From: Labrus mixtus
Lineage: Eukaryota > Chordata > Actinopteri > Labriformes > Labridae
Reading direction: 5' to 3'
Assembly (NCBI RefSeq): GCF_963584025.1
Contig: NC_083616.1
Location: forward strand, 16,331,239 to 16,395,238
DNA: 64,000 nt
The position numbers and the translations under genes were made by a program. Of this stretch, positions 1 to 11,782 are shown in pieces (position 1 is the first letter of the stretch; the number at the start of each line of letters is the position of its first letter). A model generated the notes under the pieces. The model saw only the letters and a program-made list of their open reading frames with translations. It searched no databases and was not told where the DNA came from.

Positions 1-331
1 GATTCAAACAGGCATTGGACAAACCCTAAGTCACTTCTCAGTGTCTATTATTTATACAGTTCTGAAACTAACACTCATGTCTACACAAGATATTTTGTTG
101 CAGCACATTTGCAGAAGCTGTAGCTCTCTGCCTGTGTAATAAGGAAAGCCATAAGGCACAGTATGGAGTGTAGGTCACCAGTAATCAGATCCTGACACAC
201 AATCAATAAAGTTGCATAAGTAAAACAAAGGAAATCACAAAATCCTGTGGGGGGTACACAGTGTGACATGGCTTACCGCATCTCACTGTAACAACAATCT
301 GTACACTTTTAAACACTGTGCCAATTTCCTT

Positions 332-786
332 TTAAAGGCAGAATATGCAATTTTTTGATCCAGCAGATGTCGCCCTTGAGCACCAGCATGAAACCAAAAC
401 AACTTGCGCTGCGTTGTTGTGTTAGCATGCTAATGCTAGCTATCTTTATTATGATCGTATCTTCACATTGTATGTAAATTTACCCAAAATGACGGTGATC
501 TAGAAACGCTTACGTGACATTCAATTAATGAGTTAAGTACAGTATGTTATTCTTCTTTAGTCCCTCAAGCCAACCAACTTTTATACGCAAGGTGATGAGC
601 CGGCTGACCGTCCGGGCGATGTAAACAAAGTGAAGCTAAGTCTCAGAAAGCTCGGAAAGCATCACAGACAGTGGGACTCGAGTGTTATACCCATTGTAGA
701 CAGTCATGACTCACAGAGTTATTATCAGAGGATATACTTGATTTCTATTACATTTAAGTGTGAAAAATCGCATATTCAGCCTTTAA
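332..786. mobile_element. TTAA-bounded short inverted-repeat element (MITE), copy 1
   Basis: The element opens with TTAAAGGCAGAATATGCAAT and closes with the near-complement ATTCAGCCTTTAA, giving terminal inverted repeats of about 25 bases that begin at TTAA. It has no coding capacity. A second copy of the same family lies at 37491-38377 and aligns along its whole length, including the inner block with AGCATGCTAATGCTAGC. A TTAA target is typical of piggyBac-type non-autonomous elements, but superfamily assignment is inference. Confidence 0.75.
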
Positions 787-971
787 GGGAAATATTATAA
801 AACTTACAATGTTTGCACACATGAGGTTTTTGGACAACAATGTGAAGTTGTGTATCTCATTGTATCTCTTTTATGAAATATAATGCTTATGTAAATGTTT
901 AATAGATTGCAAAAAGCTTTGCAAAGTCGTTGATGGCAGTTTAAAGCATGATGTCATGATGTAGGCTTTAC

Positions 972-3900
972 CCTGTACTGTCGGGCGATGTTGCTCTCAT
1001 GTCCATCTTCCACCTGTTTGAATTTATTCTCTAGACCCTTCAGCTGAATTTCCATTTTCTCCACAAACTGCAGATCTCTCTGAGTCCTTTGGTCCAGAAC
1101 CTCGATGGACTGACTCATATTCTGAACCTGGAACATGGAAACAGATTTTATTTATTACTGCTTTGACAATCGCTTCACTTTTAATGCACCATTATAATAA
1201 CAGTGGGTTAACAGATTAAACCAGGATCAGTGGTAAAGTAAGTTTCAGTGTATATTCTGCTGTATCATTTAATTTATAACATTACGATACTTCTACTCCA
1301 AAGACATAAACACTAAATACTTGTACCTTTGAATAAATATCCCTAAGTCAGGAACACCTGATGTCGCACTGAGCTGTATGCTTGTTGCCCAAGGCTAATT
1401 TCATCTTCAGGACAATAAATTCAAAATTTCATATCAAATGTAACTATAATCAGAGATGTCAGTATGGTTCTTAAACATATCTATGAGTAGTATTTGTATG
1501 CAGTGGTATAATAATCTGCTGTAATATATCATACCCTCTCCAGCAGCTGTCTTAGCTGTTTTGTTCGAGCATCTCTGGAGCAGACTGACTGCTGAGGAGC
1601 AACCACCGTACAAACACATCGACCCTCAGCATCCTGAGCTGAACTGTACACCTGCCAGCCTTCCTCAGGGGTAGAAGGACCTACCTGTTAGACAGGAAGT
1701 ATGAGGACCATGTTAGAAAGAAGATAACTCGAGTGCAAGGTTAAATTACCAATAACGCCTCTTTCTTCTGCAGGCATGACTGATTAAATAACAAAAAAAT
1801 AACAGGAGAAAGATTTGTCTTGTGTTGTTTGTATTTGATGTCATCTACAGGGTAAACTTGGTACAGTATATCTGTAATCTGTCAGACTATATATATGATC
1901 AAATATATAGATCTATGTATATTAGGCATTCAGGCATCAATGTTGTTAGAGGAGGAGCCAAGGAGTGGGAGAATTGTTTAAATAACAAAATGTGATTCAA
2001 AATGTGTGAAATTGTCAAAGATGTGTGAAAACCAGAGACTGTGTTATGTATTAAAATTCATTGTTTTCACTCTGTCTTTATTATTCAGTGTCCCTGCATA
2101 TAGTCAAGAATTGAAACCTAAGTATGTACATTTACATCAAAAACATAATCTCAAAAGGGGCGCAGAGGTTAGAGCGCGCGCACCATGTATGGAGGCTATA
2201 GTCCTCCAAGTGGGCGGTCCAGGTTCAAATCCAGCCTGTGGCTACTTTCCCGCATGTCATTCCCTACTCTCTTTCTCCCTGATTTCCAAGTGTATCCACT
2301 GTCCTATCTCTCTAATAAAGGCACAAATTGCCCCAAAAAAAAACCCATAATCTCAAAGACATGAGTTTCTTTCTTATGGACAAGTAATTTAAATTATCTC
2401 AATCAATTTCAATGTGCAATCAAATTTAAAGAATCGAAATGACAAAACATTAATTAACAATTTACAATAAGATTTTCGTTTTTAAACCTTAAATAAATCT
2501 CTAGGCCATTAAATCAAACAGACAAACCAATAAAGTCTAGGACACCCTTAAAATAAGTATGTCCACTGCTAAACTAGCTCAGTAAAAACTCTAAAAGCTG
2601 AAAAAAGAAAAGAAAAAGCTTTAAGCAAAGCTTGGTGCAAAGATTTGAAACAGACACTTCAGTTTTTAAGAGACTTGAGGCAAAGTAAAACCTGGGTTAA
2701 TAAGCACAGAGACCGGACACAGATTGATACTGTTAGAATAGAAAAGTGCAAAGACTGAAAGCAGAAAGTTCTTAGTGTAGCTTAGCACAACAACTTAAGG
2801 CAGAAGATCATTGTTAACATCATTCATCACAGAGAAGCAGAAAGAACCCTGTTAGCATCTATGTTAGTGAAGTTTAGCACACAGACTAGAAAGAGGGGGA
2901 TACTGTTGACAAAGCTTAGCACAGAGTCAAAATAGACAAATTGCTGGTGTAGCTAAGAACACAAGCTGGAACCAGAGAGAAACTATTAGCTTTGCAATGA
3001 AACATATTATTGTTTAAATATTTCAGGTTATTCAATGCACACATATTCTTAATCAATTCATCTAGTGGTCTTAATTTTTTCTGGTCTTAAGACAAATTCG
3101 AAATTTTCAGTTTTGAAAATCCTGACTTTCCACAAATACGATTTATTGATCAAATCGATTTATCGCCCAGCCATAATTAGACCTGAAAGAGGAGCTTGTT
3201 TTTTAAGGTATTCAATTAAAGTTCTGCTGTTTACTAATTGACCATTGTGACCAGCAGCTCAAATACTCAGAGATATGTTTCTTGTTAAACATACAAATAT
3301 TAAGCAATTTAGGGGAGACATTGGATTTTCCTTTTGTAAATTGCCTGAGGAAATTGGGAGAGCATTAGCTTAAGCAATATTTCTAGAATGAGCACTGGGA
3401 GGGGAACATAGGAGGATAAAGTCCACTTGTTGGAGCATCTGCAACTCAGTTCTTTGTTCCTGCAGACCACTTTAGATTCTAAACAAAATGACTCAGAAGG
3501 CTGAGCCTGATCCGTGTGTGAATGAGTGTGAGAGAGTGTATGATTATGTGTGTATGAATGTGTGTGAAACGACTCAATGACATGCTGAGTAAAGCGCTTT
3601 GAGTGGTCTGATGAGAGGAAAGCAATGTAAATATTCCCACTATTCGCTCTTAATCATGACGTTTAAAGGATCACCATGTTCACATTTAGGAACGACTTTT
3701 AGAGAAAGTGGAGCCAAAGAATAAAATTAGTTTATAGATGTTTAGTGAGACAGAAAAACACAACTTTAAGTTATTGTGATTCCATAAAACACCTGCACGA
3801 TATGGGGGGGGGGCGGTATCTTTGCGATATCTTTTCTATCTGCGACATATATTGCAATATTAAAAATATAAAATAATAAACATAATAAAAGTCGCCTTTG

Positions 3901-5112
3901 ATGTGTGATTATTTTGTTGAATATTTCATTAATAAAATGAAGTGCGGTTTAAAAATGTACATTAAACAATGGATATTATCTAAAACTCGTTTTTTATACC
4001 GCTCTGCTGTTCTTCAGGTTTTGCACTTGTGTTTGCAATATGACCCTCCTGAAGCAAATAAATACAAATAACTTTTTAAAACCACAAAATTAGCACTAAT
4101 GAATCTGAGGATAGCTGGTAGTTTGCTGAAGCTTCCTCTGAATGCATCAACATGTGCACACGAGTGAGACCTAATTTCTTCTTTAATTTTATACTTTGTT
4201 ATTTTATTGCGATAAATTCAGCCTTTTGCTGTGTGTTTATTGCTGAAGCTCATATTGCGATAATGATGCAATGGCGATATATTGTGAAGCCCTACACGCC
4301 ACTATCTTATAACATTATCATTAGCAGCAGTGAAGGTGTATTTACCTGTTCAGCTGTAACAGTTATGGTAGCTGAAATATTGCTACTAACCCTCTCTGTT
4401 TTTGATCCTGATTTGCAGTAACCCATCTGGTAATCTAGATCATGTGCACATTTATTGGCATCCATTGGCCAAATTCTTATTCAAAAAACGACTACAAATA
4501 GAAGACCTTGATGAGGTATGTATCTATGTGAGGTTCAATTTCCTCTGAACCACTGAGCAAGGCATCCATATAGAGTGTGTGATGAAGAGGTGTAGGCTGG
4601 AATAAAATAGACAGTATGGATTAAATATAACTAATAACTTAATGTAAAGACAGATTCAAAAACATAACTTTGAACAAACTGTCCTGGCATCAGTAAAATC
4701 GTGTGTATCACATAAAATCATCAAGAGATGTAATTATTTTTACTTCCAGTCTTGATTTCTGTTCCTGTGCTCTGCTTATTTCATCTTCCGCCTAAATATA
4801 TAGTAGTATTTTCTGCCAAATACGTTAAACATGACCAGAGAACTTGGTTTTACTCAGGCTGTGAGTAAAATAGAGCAGAACAGAATAAAAATTGAATAAA
4901 ACCAGAGTGTAGCGTTATGGTTCTATTAGAATAGAATTGAGTGTTTGAGATATAGACGAATGAAACATTAAATATTGACCACAGATAAGCAGGACTGGAA
5001 CATAATAGAGCACAGTGGAATATAAATAGACACATTATATATTTACCACAGTGAAGACTGCACTGAACAGCAGCAGCAGGAAAATGTTGACCAGATTCTC
5101 CTCCGACTCCAT
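972..5112 (-). CDS. olfm1: olfactomedin 1 (noelin), 5' three coding exons, continues off the left edge
   Basis: Secreted neuronal glycoprotein that forms disulfide-linked multimers and binds synaptic and receptor proteins. Three exons are visible, all phase 0. Exon 1 (5047-5112) encodes a 22-residue signal peptide starting MESEEN with the core FLLLLFSAVF. Exon 2 (1535-1684) encodes GPSTPEEGWQVYSSAQD, RCVCTVVAPQQ and CSRDARTKQLRQLLER. Exon 3 (972-1127) encodes the coiled-coil start VQNMSQSIEVLDQRTQRDLQ. These blocks are diagnostic of the noelin family and closest to OLFM1. The 22-residue first exon has the length and position of the known short-signal (B-type) promoter isoform; the alternative A-type first exon was not found. 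Splice sites are standard. The rest of the coiled coil and the olfactomedin beta-propeller lie beyond base 1. The neighbouring pierce1 agrees with the human order OLFM1-PIERCE1. Confidence 0.9.
2156..2345 (+). mobile_element. tRNA-derived SINE, plus orientation, with 12-base target duplication
   Basis: The head reads GGGGCGCAGAGGTTAGAGCG (box A-like) and carries a box B-like GGTTCAAATCC, followed by a SINE body and an A-rich tail. The 12-base direct repeat cataatctcaaa flanks it exactly (2144-2155 and 2346-2357). A second member in the opposite orientation is at 43531-43741. It sits in olfm1 intron 1, antisense to the gene. Confidence 0.85.
2580..2990. repeat. degenerate interspersed repeat with recurring TTAGCACA...GACT blocks
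   Basis: Within olfm1 intron 1, blocks such as gcttagcacaa, gtttagcacacagact and gcttagcacagagt recur at irregular spacing, mixed with aactgttagc-type blocks. This is the pattern of a common fish dispersed element built around ttagcacaaagactgg. No coding potential was seen. Confidence 0.45.
3500..3645 (+). repeat. fragment of a dispersed fish repeat (AAAGCGCTTTGAGTGG end)
   Basis: The block taaagcgctttgagtggtct followed by gaaagcaatgtaaat resembles the 3' end of a very common teleost interspersed repeat. Identification is from memory of the motif only. It lies in olfm1 intron 1. The rest of that intron (1685-5046) shows no exon. Confidence 0.4.
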
Positions 5113-5218
5113 CTGTGTCAAAAGCACATTCACCTCCTGCTGGTTAAACCTCCTTTGCCTAATTATTAACCTGGTTATCTGTTAACCTGGTTAGCTCTGT
5201 TGTTATATATCTGGTTAT

Positions 5219-5510
5219 TTGCTATCTGCCCCTCTGCTCCTCTCTCTTGTCTCTTCTTCCCTGCTCTTCCTTCCTCCTCCCACCGCTCTCTGGTCCCTCC
5301 ATCCCTGCTCTTCCGCCTCCCTCCCTTCTCTCTTCCTCTCCCTCTCTCGTCTCCTGTACCTGCTCTTCCTCCTTCCTCCCTCCTCTTCTCCCCTCCCTCC
5401 TCTCTTTCCTTTTTCTACTTATTCCATCCTCGCTCTTCCTCCTCCCTCCCTCCTCTTTACCACATCCTTCATTGCTCACTCCTCCCCCTCATTTTTTCTC
5501 TCTCATCTGA
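5219..5510. promoter_or_regulatory. polypurine-polypyrimidine tract just upstream of the olfm1 first exon
   Basis: About 290 bases are almost pure pyrimidine on the plus strand (repeated CTCTTCCTCC, CTCCCTCC). The olfm1 start codon is at 5112 on the minus strand, so the tract lies 100-400 bases upstream, purine-rich on the olfm1 sense strand. Such tracts can form triplex DNA and are common in TATA-less neuronal promoters. The translated strings from this region are low-complexity artefacts. Its regulatory role is inferred from position only. Confidence 0.4.
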
Positions 5511-7599
5511 TGCTAGGAAGAAGCCAAGTGGAAACAAGATCCTCCAGCTCAGTGTGTTTCTATATGTGGGTTTATGATTGTGTGTATGTGACATCCAATG
5601 ATTGGCCCATTTTACCACATATCTGTCATTATGTATAAATATGCTTATATTTCTGTATGTTTGTAAATTCACATTCATTTCAAGAGATATTAATATTGAT
5701 GTGATGTTTCGGTTTATAATGTTTTACTATACAAATTGGTTAATGCTGTTTTGATGTTCAGTGTGATGATGTTTGAGGCTACATCTACAAGACGACAAAT
5801 TCTGGCAAGATAGCTGACATTTGATTGGCTGAGGGGGAAGGGGCTCAAGGCTTATCTAATGTACTGATTTGATATTTGACAAATGAACCGCCAGACACGG
5901 GGGTGGTTAGAGCGCGTCTGTGTGACAGCATTTTCACTAAACATGTGTTTTATTTAGTAGACATCAGAAATATGGACAACAGTGATGGAGATGGAGAGAG
6001 ACAGTGTGCCATCCAACCATTATCACAAGCCCTTATCTTGTTTACAGAGATACTAGCTGTTATTGGGTGAGTGCAGGATGAACCCTCAACAGCTTGCCAG
6101 TCAATCACGGGGCTCACACTATATAGATAAACAGCCAACACACTCACATTAACACCTACAGGCAATTGACCTAACAAGCGCCCTATGGGGGCTGTATAAA
6201 CATATGTATTATCCCAGCACCATACCAAGGCTCTCTGGGTAGAGAAAACATTATATGGACACAAACATTCACATTGTTTTTATAGTTGTTTTTTCGTGTT
6301 TTTTGCATGGTTTAATCAGTTTGTTTTATAAAAACTCTGTAGCCTCTCTCTACTTCCCCCTTCGCCCCCAAACCAGCCAATCAAACTCTTTTTCCTTGCT
6401 CGCTAGCTCTACCTTCAAAGTCTTCAAATTTACTGCATTGCTTCCAGCGCATCTATGAGATGCACTGGAAGTGAGATGCCTTCATGCCCCCAGCCCTCTC
6501 TGCCCACTCTCAGCTCTCCTAGACCCTGCTGTCCAAGGCCTTCTGCTGCCTCCTCCTTGCCAGAGATCGTGATCTCCTGCAGACAGAGGCTGCTTTCCTA
6601 TTGTAGGACTAAACCAGATTGATATATTGATTATTGCTGAGTCACTTTCCTTAACTCTGTACCTCGTGATGATGAAGGTGAAGATGATGATGTTTGATTA
6701 AAATAGAAACAAAGTGTGAACTTGCTCTGCTACTTCAACAAAAGGCGTCAAATTATTCAAATTTAACTTATTTATGTTCAGGCTGAAGACAATTTGAAAC
6801 CTTCCTCTGACTGAACACCTACAGGTAACCCACCAGCTCACTGTCCAGTAGGGACGCTCACTGAGGTCAGATGGGTGGAAATGTATCAGTCTGAGCAAGA
6901 CACAAAGAAAAGAACAGGACGCAGATGGAGGAGAAAAAATGTCCTTAAATTAATCATAATTTTCCTCATTTGGTCGTCATGGAAACAACATCACCATCTG
7001 CTGGCACATCAGAGAGAGAGGAGGCGTGTGTGAGCTTGTATGTGTGTGTGTAAACCCTGCTGAGGACCATCTGACACTCACACACAAACTCACACTTACA
7101 CACAGTGTTTGGAAAGAAATCAACATTTCAGTAAGAGAAGAAGAAACAGGAGAGTCAGGATTTTTTTTTACACTAAATATAATAGAAATACAGTATCTTT
7201 CAAACAGTGGACGCAGAAAGCAACAATTTAAAGCGTATACATCAGATGTAATGAGACTTATATCAGACTAAAGTTTTATGACTTCTTGCTGATTTTGTAG
7301 TGAAATATTATCTCATCTCAAACATCTTCTTGATATGTTCAATGTAATTATTTTTCCTCTTGGCTACATTAATTTATATGTTATATTTATGATATTCATG
7401 ATTTGTTAATTAAAAAATAAATCTCTTCTCACAGATACCATGCAAAATGTAGAATCTCTACTCAGGGAACATTTTATTATGGGAAGTGTTTTGGTTTCTA
7501 TTTTTATACCTTTGTAGTCAGAACATTAACAAATCAAGTAGCAGCAGATTCATCAGTTCAGATATGTTTATTTTAACAGCAGTACAGTTAACAGCTGTT
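5511..7599. other. intergenic DNA between olfm1 and pierce1
   Basis: No exon with flanking splice sites and family similarity was found. Several open frames of 60-105 codons occur (for example 5876-6070 and 5950-6264 on opposite strands), but they lack recognisable motifs and look like chance frames. A minus-strand AATAAA (7567-7572) lies 28 bases beyond the pierce1 stop and probably serves as its polyadenylation signal. Confidence 0.6.
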
Positions 7600-9035
7600 T
7601 CATCCCTTGTTTCCATCATAGCATTGATTTACACAGCGATGGTAGTAACGGAGGTCGACTCTGTTTTTCTGGGTTGAAGTGGAAATCGTCACCCTGGCCC
7701 TGTCAAGAGACACATTGAAGGCATCATCGCGGTACATCCCGCTGTGCAGCATAGCCTCTGAAAACTGACGAGAGGTCCCTTTAAACTGAGTCTGAAACAC
7801 ACAGACAGAAATATCTTACGTACTGGCCCTTTAAACACATTTAAACATTCTGTTTTACGACACATTTAATAGTTTGTATTTATGAAAAATCATATTCAGC
7901 TGCTCTGAATGGAACTTTATTTCAATTCTGCATTATTAATAATAAACATAGGACATGAATACTTTTTTCAAATTTGTAAGTTTACTTGTTTGCTGTCAAA
8001 TAGTTTTACATATTTCTTATCTTAAATGTACCTATTTATGTTTGCAACTTTCTTTTTAAAATATTCCTGTATCTTTGTTTAAAGTGAAATAAAAAACATT
8101 ACAAAAACAAGACCAACAGAGACACAACTGATTCCATCTGTCTCACACCTGTCTGTTTTTATCACTTGTATATCTCTCACCTGCATCTCGTGCACAGTTG
8201 GTTTCTTGCTGCCATAGGTTTGGTTTGATGTTCGATAAAGTGGGTGACTCTTTTTCTGACTGAAAAAGACACACAGCAGAGTTTTAGCTACAGTGTTATT
8301 TGTATTACAAACAATTGATTCTGATTCGTCAAAAATACCACAGTCCCAGTTGAGACCTGAAGGAGGGTTACTGCCCTTTGTGATGTCACAAAGGGAAACT
8401 CTCCATTCAGCCTGTCAGAGCACATATTTTCTGAAAAGTGGAGGGCAAAAGATGCTGGAGATGATTCAAAAGAGGAGGGTCGCTGGTTGATGCCGATAGA
8501 ACTATCAAGAACAGCGGTCGATGTTGTTGTTGATGACTATATTAACTACAAAAAATAAAATAAGTGCTTTTCCTCTGTTCACTGCCTGTCAGCACCTGAG
8601 TCCAATAAGACTTACAGCTGTTCATTTGCACTTACTGATGTTGTTTCCTCCTTTCTATATTTGTGTGTTGTTTACTCTCTTATGCTTTGGATAAATATGT
8701 CTGCTAAATGAATTGTAGAATAATTTTGGGAGTTGGTACAATGCTAATTTGGCTTTACTAATAATGAAAATGATGAAACTTGTAATGTTCTGTATGCGCC
8801 ACAATAGTGGTTCCCAGAGGTGTAAAGTAACGAATTACATTTACTCGCGTTACTGTAATTGAGTAGTTTTTTGGTGGACTTACTACTTTTTAAGTCGTTT
8901 TTAAAATCTGTACTTTTACTTTTACTTAAGAAGGTTTTCTGTTAAGTATTGTAATTCGCTACATTTTAAATCACATCCGTTACTGAGTAAAAAAATAGGC
9001 CTGCTATGAATGATTTTCTCTCATCGCACCGGAGC

Positions 9036-9077
<42 letters not shown>

Positions 9078-9078
9078 G

Positions 9079-9138
<60 letters not shown>

Positions 9139-9186
9139 GAGACAGAGAGAAGGAGAGAGAGAGAGACAGAGAGAGAGAGAGAGACA

Positions 9187-9218
<32 letters not shown>

Positions 9219-11722
9219 CAGAGAGAGAGAGACAGAGAGAAGGAGAGAGAGAGAGAGAGACCCTTTTCATGGCTCGTGCCACTTCAGTTAGTGCAGCACG
9301 GATAAGCACCTCCACTACAGCGGGTCTACCTGCTGAAGGTGTTAATAAACTGATGTCTCATTGTTTTAAGTCCAAGATGATTAAAATAAGTTGGCTGTGG
9401 TTCATACTCTTATCTTTGATGTGCTTTTATTTTGAAGCAGACGTATGAGGAAGTTGGGTATTATAAGCTACTGCAACTTAACACATCTCAGATGTGTGAA
9501 AATAAATACTTCAAACCAAACAGACTCAGTTAGAAGCTTCAGTAGCCTGCTAAAACACACAGTGACTAAAACATCTAATATTTAAGCTCATACAGGCTCA
9601 TCTTAAAACAATAAATGGATTGTCTTTCATCTCAGGTTTAGTTGCAGCTAAATCAGCCTTTGAGGCTGTCTTTGAGACTAACCAGCCTCAGAATAACAAA
9701 ACTAAAAACACTAAAATACTCTACACTGTTTATGATTGAGACAAAGATCATTTTAGTATTTTCTTAAATAGTTTAAACATTTCCCTTCATAAAACAGCTG
9801 ATTACTTACTAAACATATAAGCCTTGATTATTTATCCATCAATATTTATATTTTGTTTTTGTCAGTGGGGTAGAAAAGAAAATGTTTATCTGAAAAGATA
9901 AACTTTGCAAAGATTGGCCTTTAATTAAAAAAACTTTGAGATTAACATCCTCTCATCCTTTTTTCACGACACACGAGAGTTGCGTTGTTAAAAAAAGTAA
10001 CTAAGTAACTTTTACATTTTAAACAAGTTACTTTTTACTTTTACTTGAGTACATTTTTAAACTGGTACTATTACTTGTACTTAAGTAAAATTTCATGAAA
10101 GTAACAGTACTTCTACTTGAGTAGAATATATTAGTACTCTTTACACCAACCTCTTGATGTGTCCCTAATTTACTAAAAAAATATTCATGCACTAGTTCAG
10201 TTTTGCTAGGTGTGTTGCCTTTCACTACAGGTCCCAGCCAGCAAGAAAACAGCCAAATCCTGCCAGTCCATTTTACATTAAAACAGAAATTTAGCCGAAT
10301 CTCAGCCTTCACCTCTTAGCCAATCCCAAACTTATCCTTACTAATCTATTGCAAAGCAGAAAGCACAGGGAAAGAGCAAAAGGCAAGAAAAGGCCATATG
10401 AAGAGGCAAATAGTAAAGAGGACTTACAGGGAACAGGAAAACACCCTTGTAAACTCAATTCAATGTGTCCTGTGCATTTCTAGATGAATTTTTTTTTATA
10501 CTTAAACATTTTTTCCTTGGGCTTTGGACTTCTTTCTTTTTTTCACTTTGGGACTTATACTTTTCACTCAACTAAATGTGTAGAATGAAATGTGTTGTGT
10601 GTTGATGAAACATCATATGAAAAGGCAGCTTTCCTTTTGCTTTGTATGAACTGTGGATGGATTTTTAAACCTCAATGTTAAAACAAGTTCAATACAATAT
10701 GACATTTTTAATGTCATGTGGAATAATTTGCTATAATCCACATTTGAAATATAGGCTATATGAAGTTTTTCACAAGTAAATAATGTAAACAGGTTGGCCT
10801 TTATTAGTCAACCTAGACATAATTGTAATTGTTTTAATTAATAAAATCTCAATGGAATGTATATCTGATTTTGTCCTTATGTAAATCAAGAAAACAGTCC
10901 AATGTGTCCTTCTATTTATTCCATTTTGATCTGACTCATCAATCTCTATCTTGAGTGTCAGCAGACATATAGCCTAGATTACTCCTGACCATCATTATCA
11001 GCTGACCAGATTGTGGACAGAAAGCTTGGATCTCCTTTTATTGCCTTTTTTTTAACCCCTTAACATATGCTATTTATAATGTGGCTGACTATTGTACTTT
11101 TCCAAAATATACTTAAGTAAAAGTAAAAATGACCGATTTAAGAAATTACTAAAAAAAAAAAAAAAAAGTAGGCTACAATAGGCCTATACAAAAACAGGTT
11201 ACTCAAACAGTAACATTAGTAAATGTAATTAATTACTTTCCACTCCTGCTCAACCAACCGAAGGTCCTGACTCCTCAGAAAATAAAAGTTTTAGACGAAG
11301 TATAGGCCTCTTTAGAATATGACAAAATAGTCTTTCCTCCTCGAATCTATAAAATCTTCAGTGTTCTCATGTGTTGTGTTGTTTTGTGTTTTTTAATTCA
11401 TGAAAAGAATGCTAAAACAAGTCACAAAATGTTCCAATATCCCTCAATTCACACTATATTGCCATGCAACAAGCAGGATAATGTGTCGTTAGCGGGTTGT
11501 TGGGGAAAAGTGTTCTTGTCTCTCTGTCTACTATGACCTCAACCCCCGGTTTGACTAGCCTAAATAAACCATACATATGACTTGAATAAGAGTAACCTAT
11601 CTGTTTAAGACTTTAAAAATAATTTACCTGTAACCACTGAAACAGTCGGGGTTGTTGAACCTAGACGGCAGGTTCGGGTCGGTTCTGTAAACATCGCACG
11701 TCTGGACTCTCTGATCCGCCAT
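7600..11722 (-). CDS. pierce1: piercer of microtubule wall 1 (C9orf116 homologue)
   Basis: Microtubule inner protein of motile-cilium doublets, needed for outer dynein arm docking in vertebrates. Three exons: 11628-11722, 8181-8259 and 7600-7791; phases 2 and 0 join cleanly to give 121 aa. Exon 1 gives YRTDPNLPSRFNNPDCFSGY, matching the family block YxxxxxLPxRFNNPxxFxGY. Exon 2 gives HPLYRTSNQTYGSKKPTVHE, matching the conserved YRTSNQxYGSxxPTVHEMP. Exon 3 continues with QFSEAMLHSGMYRDDAFNV. The ATG follows shortly after a compact CRE/E-box cluster. Intron 1 (3.4 kb) carries a 1.3-kb inverted-repeat element. The human order OLFM1-PIERCE1 is kept. Confidence 0.93.
8815..10156. mobile_element. 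non-autonomous inverted-repeat transposon with a GAGA-rich core
   Basis: The left end reads CAGAGGTGTAAAGTAACG and the right end, read from the other strand, begins AAGAGGTTGGTGTAAAGAGT. Both subterminal regions carry the same AGTAA/TTACTT-rich blocks in opposite orientation. A CAGAGGTG start with AAAGTAAC blocks resembles fish hAT-type non-autonomous elements (inference). A GA-rich simple repeat at about 9038-9260 forms part of its interior. It sits in pierce1 intron 1. A related fragment at about 11098-11250 ends, on the other strand, with CAGGAGTGGAAAGTAATTA. Confidence 0.65.
9038..9260 (+). repeat. (GA)n / GAGACAGA simple repeat
   Basis: About 220 bases of GAGAGA broken by GACAGA and GAAGGA. 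Translations on both strands are Arg-Glu or Ser-Leu homopolymers and are not genes. Confidence 0.95.
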
Positions 11723-11758
11723 GGCTGACCCGAGCTTTAGGACCGCAACAACACAGCG

Positions 11759-11782
11759 GTTACTAGGATACACGTGACGTCA
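11759..11782 (-). promoter_or_regulatory. pierce1 promoter cluster: imperfect X-box, E-box and CRE
   Basis: Within 60 bases upstream of the pierce1 ATG lie GTTACTAGGATAC (11759-11771), an imperfect X-box-like inverted repeat with one good half, then CACGTG (11771-11776), then the perfect CRE palindrome TGACGTCA (11775-11782). RFX factors bind X-boxes in ciliary gene promoters, which fits a cilium gene. The X-box departs from the consensus, so binding is inference; the CRE and E-box are exact. Confidence 0.5.

Noticed and set aside
2156..2240. tRNA genes at the SINE heads (also 43660-43741)
   Set aside because: Only box A- and box B-like pieces are present, no cloverleaf could be folded with confidence, and both are followed by a shared SINE body and A-tail.
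2006..2350. 114-codon plus-strand open frame beginning with a hydrophobic signal-like segment
   Set aside because: Its C-terminal half is a SINE inserted with clear target duplications, and the first half has no splice or family support.
5200..5678. Several Ser/Pro/Leu-rich or Glu/Arg-rich open frames on both strands
   Set aside because: Low-complexity translations of a polypyrimidine tract.
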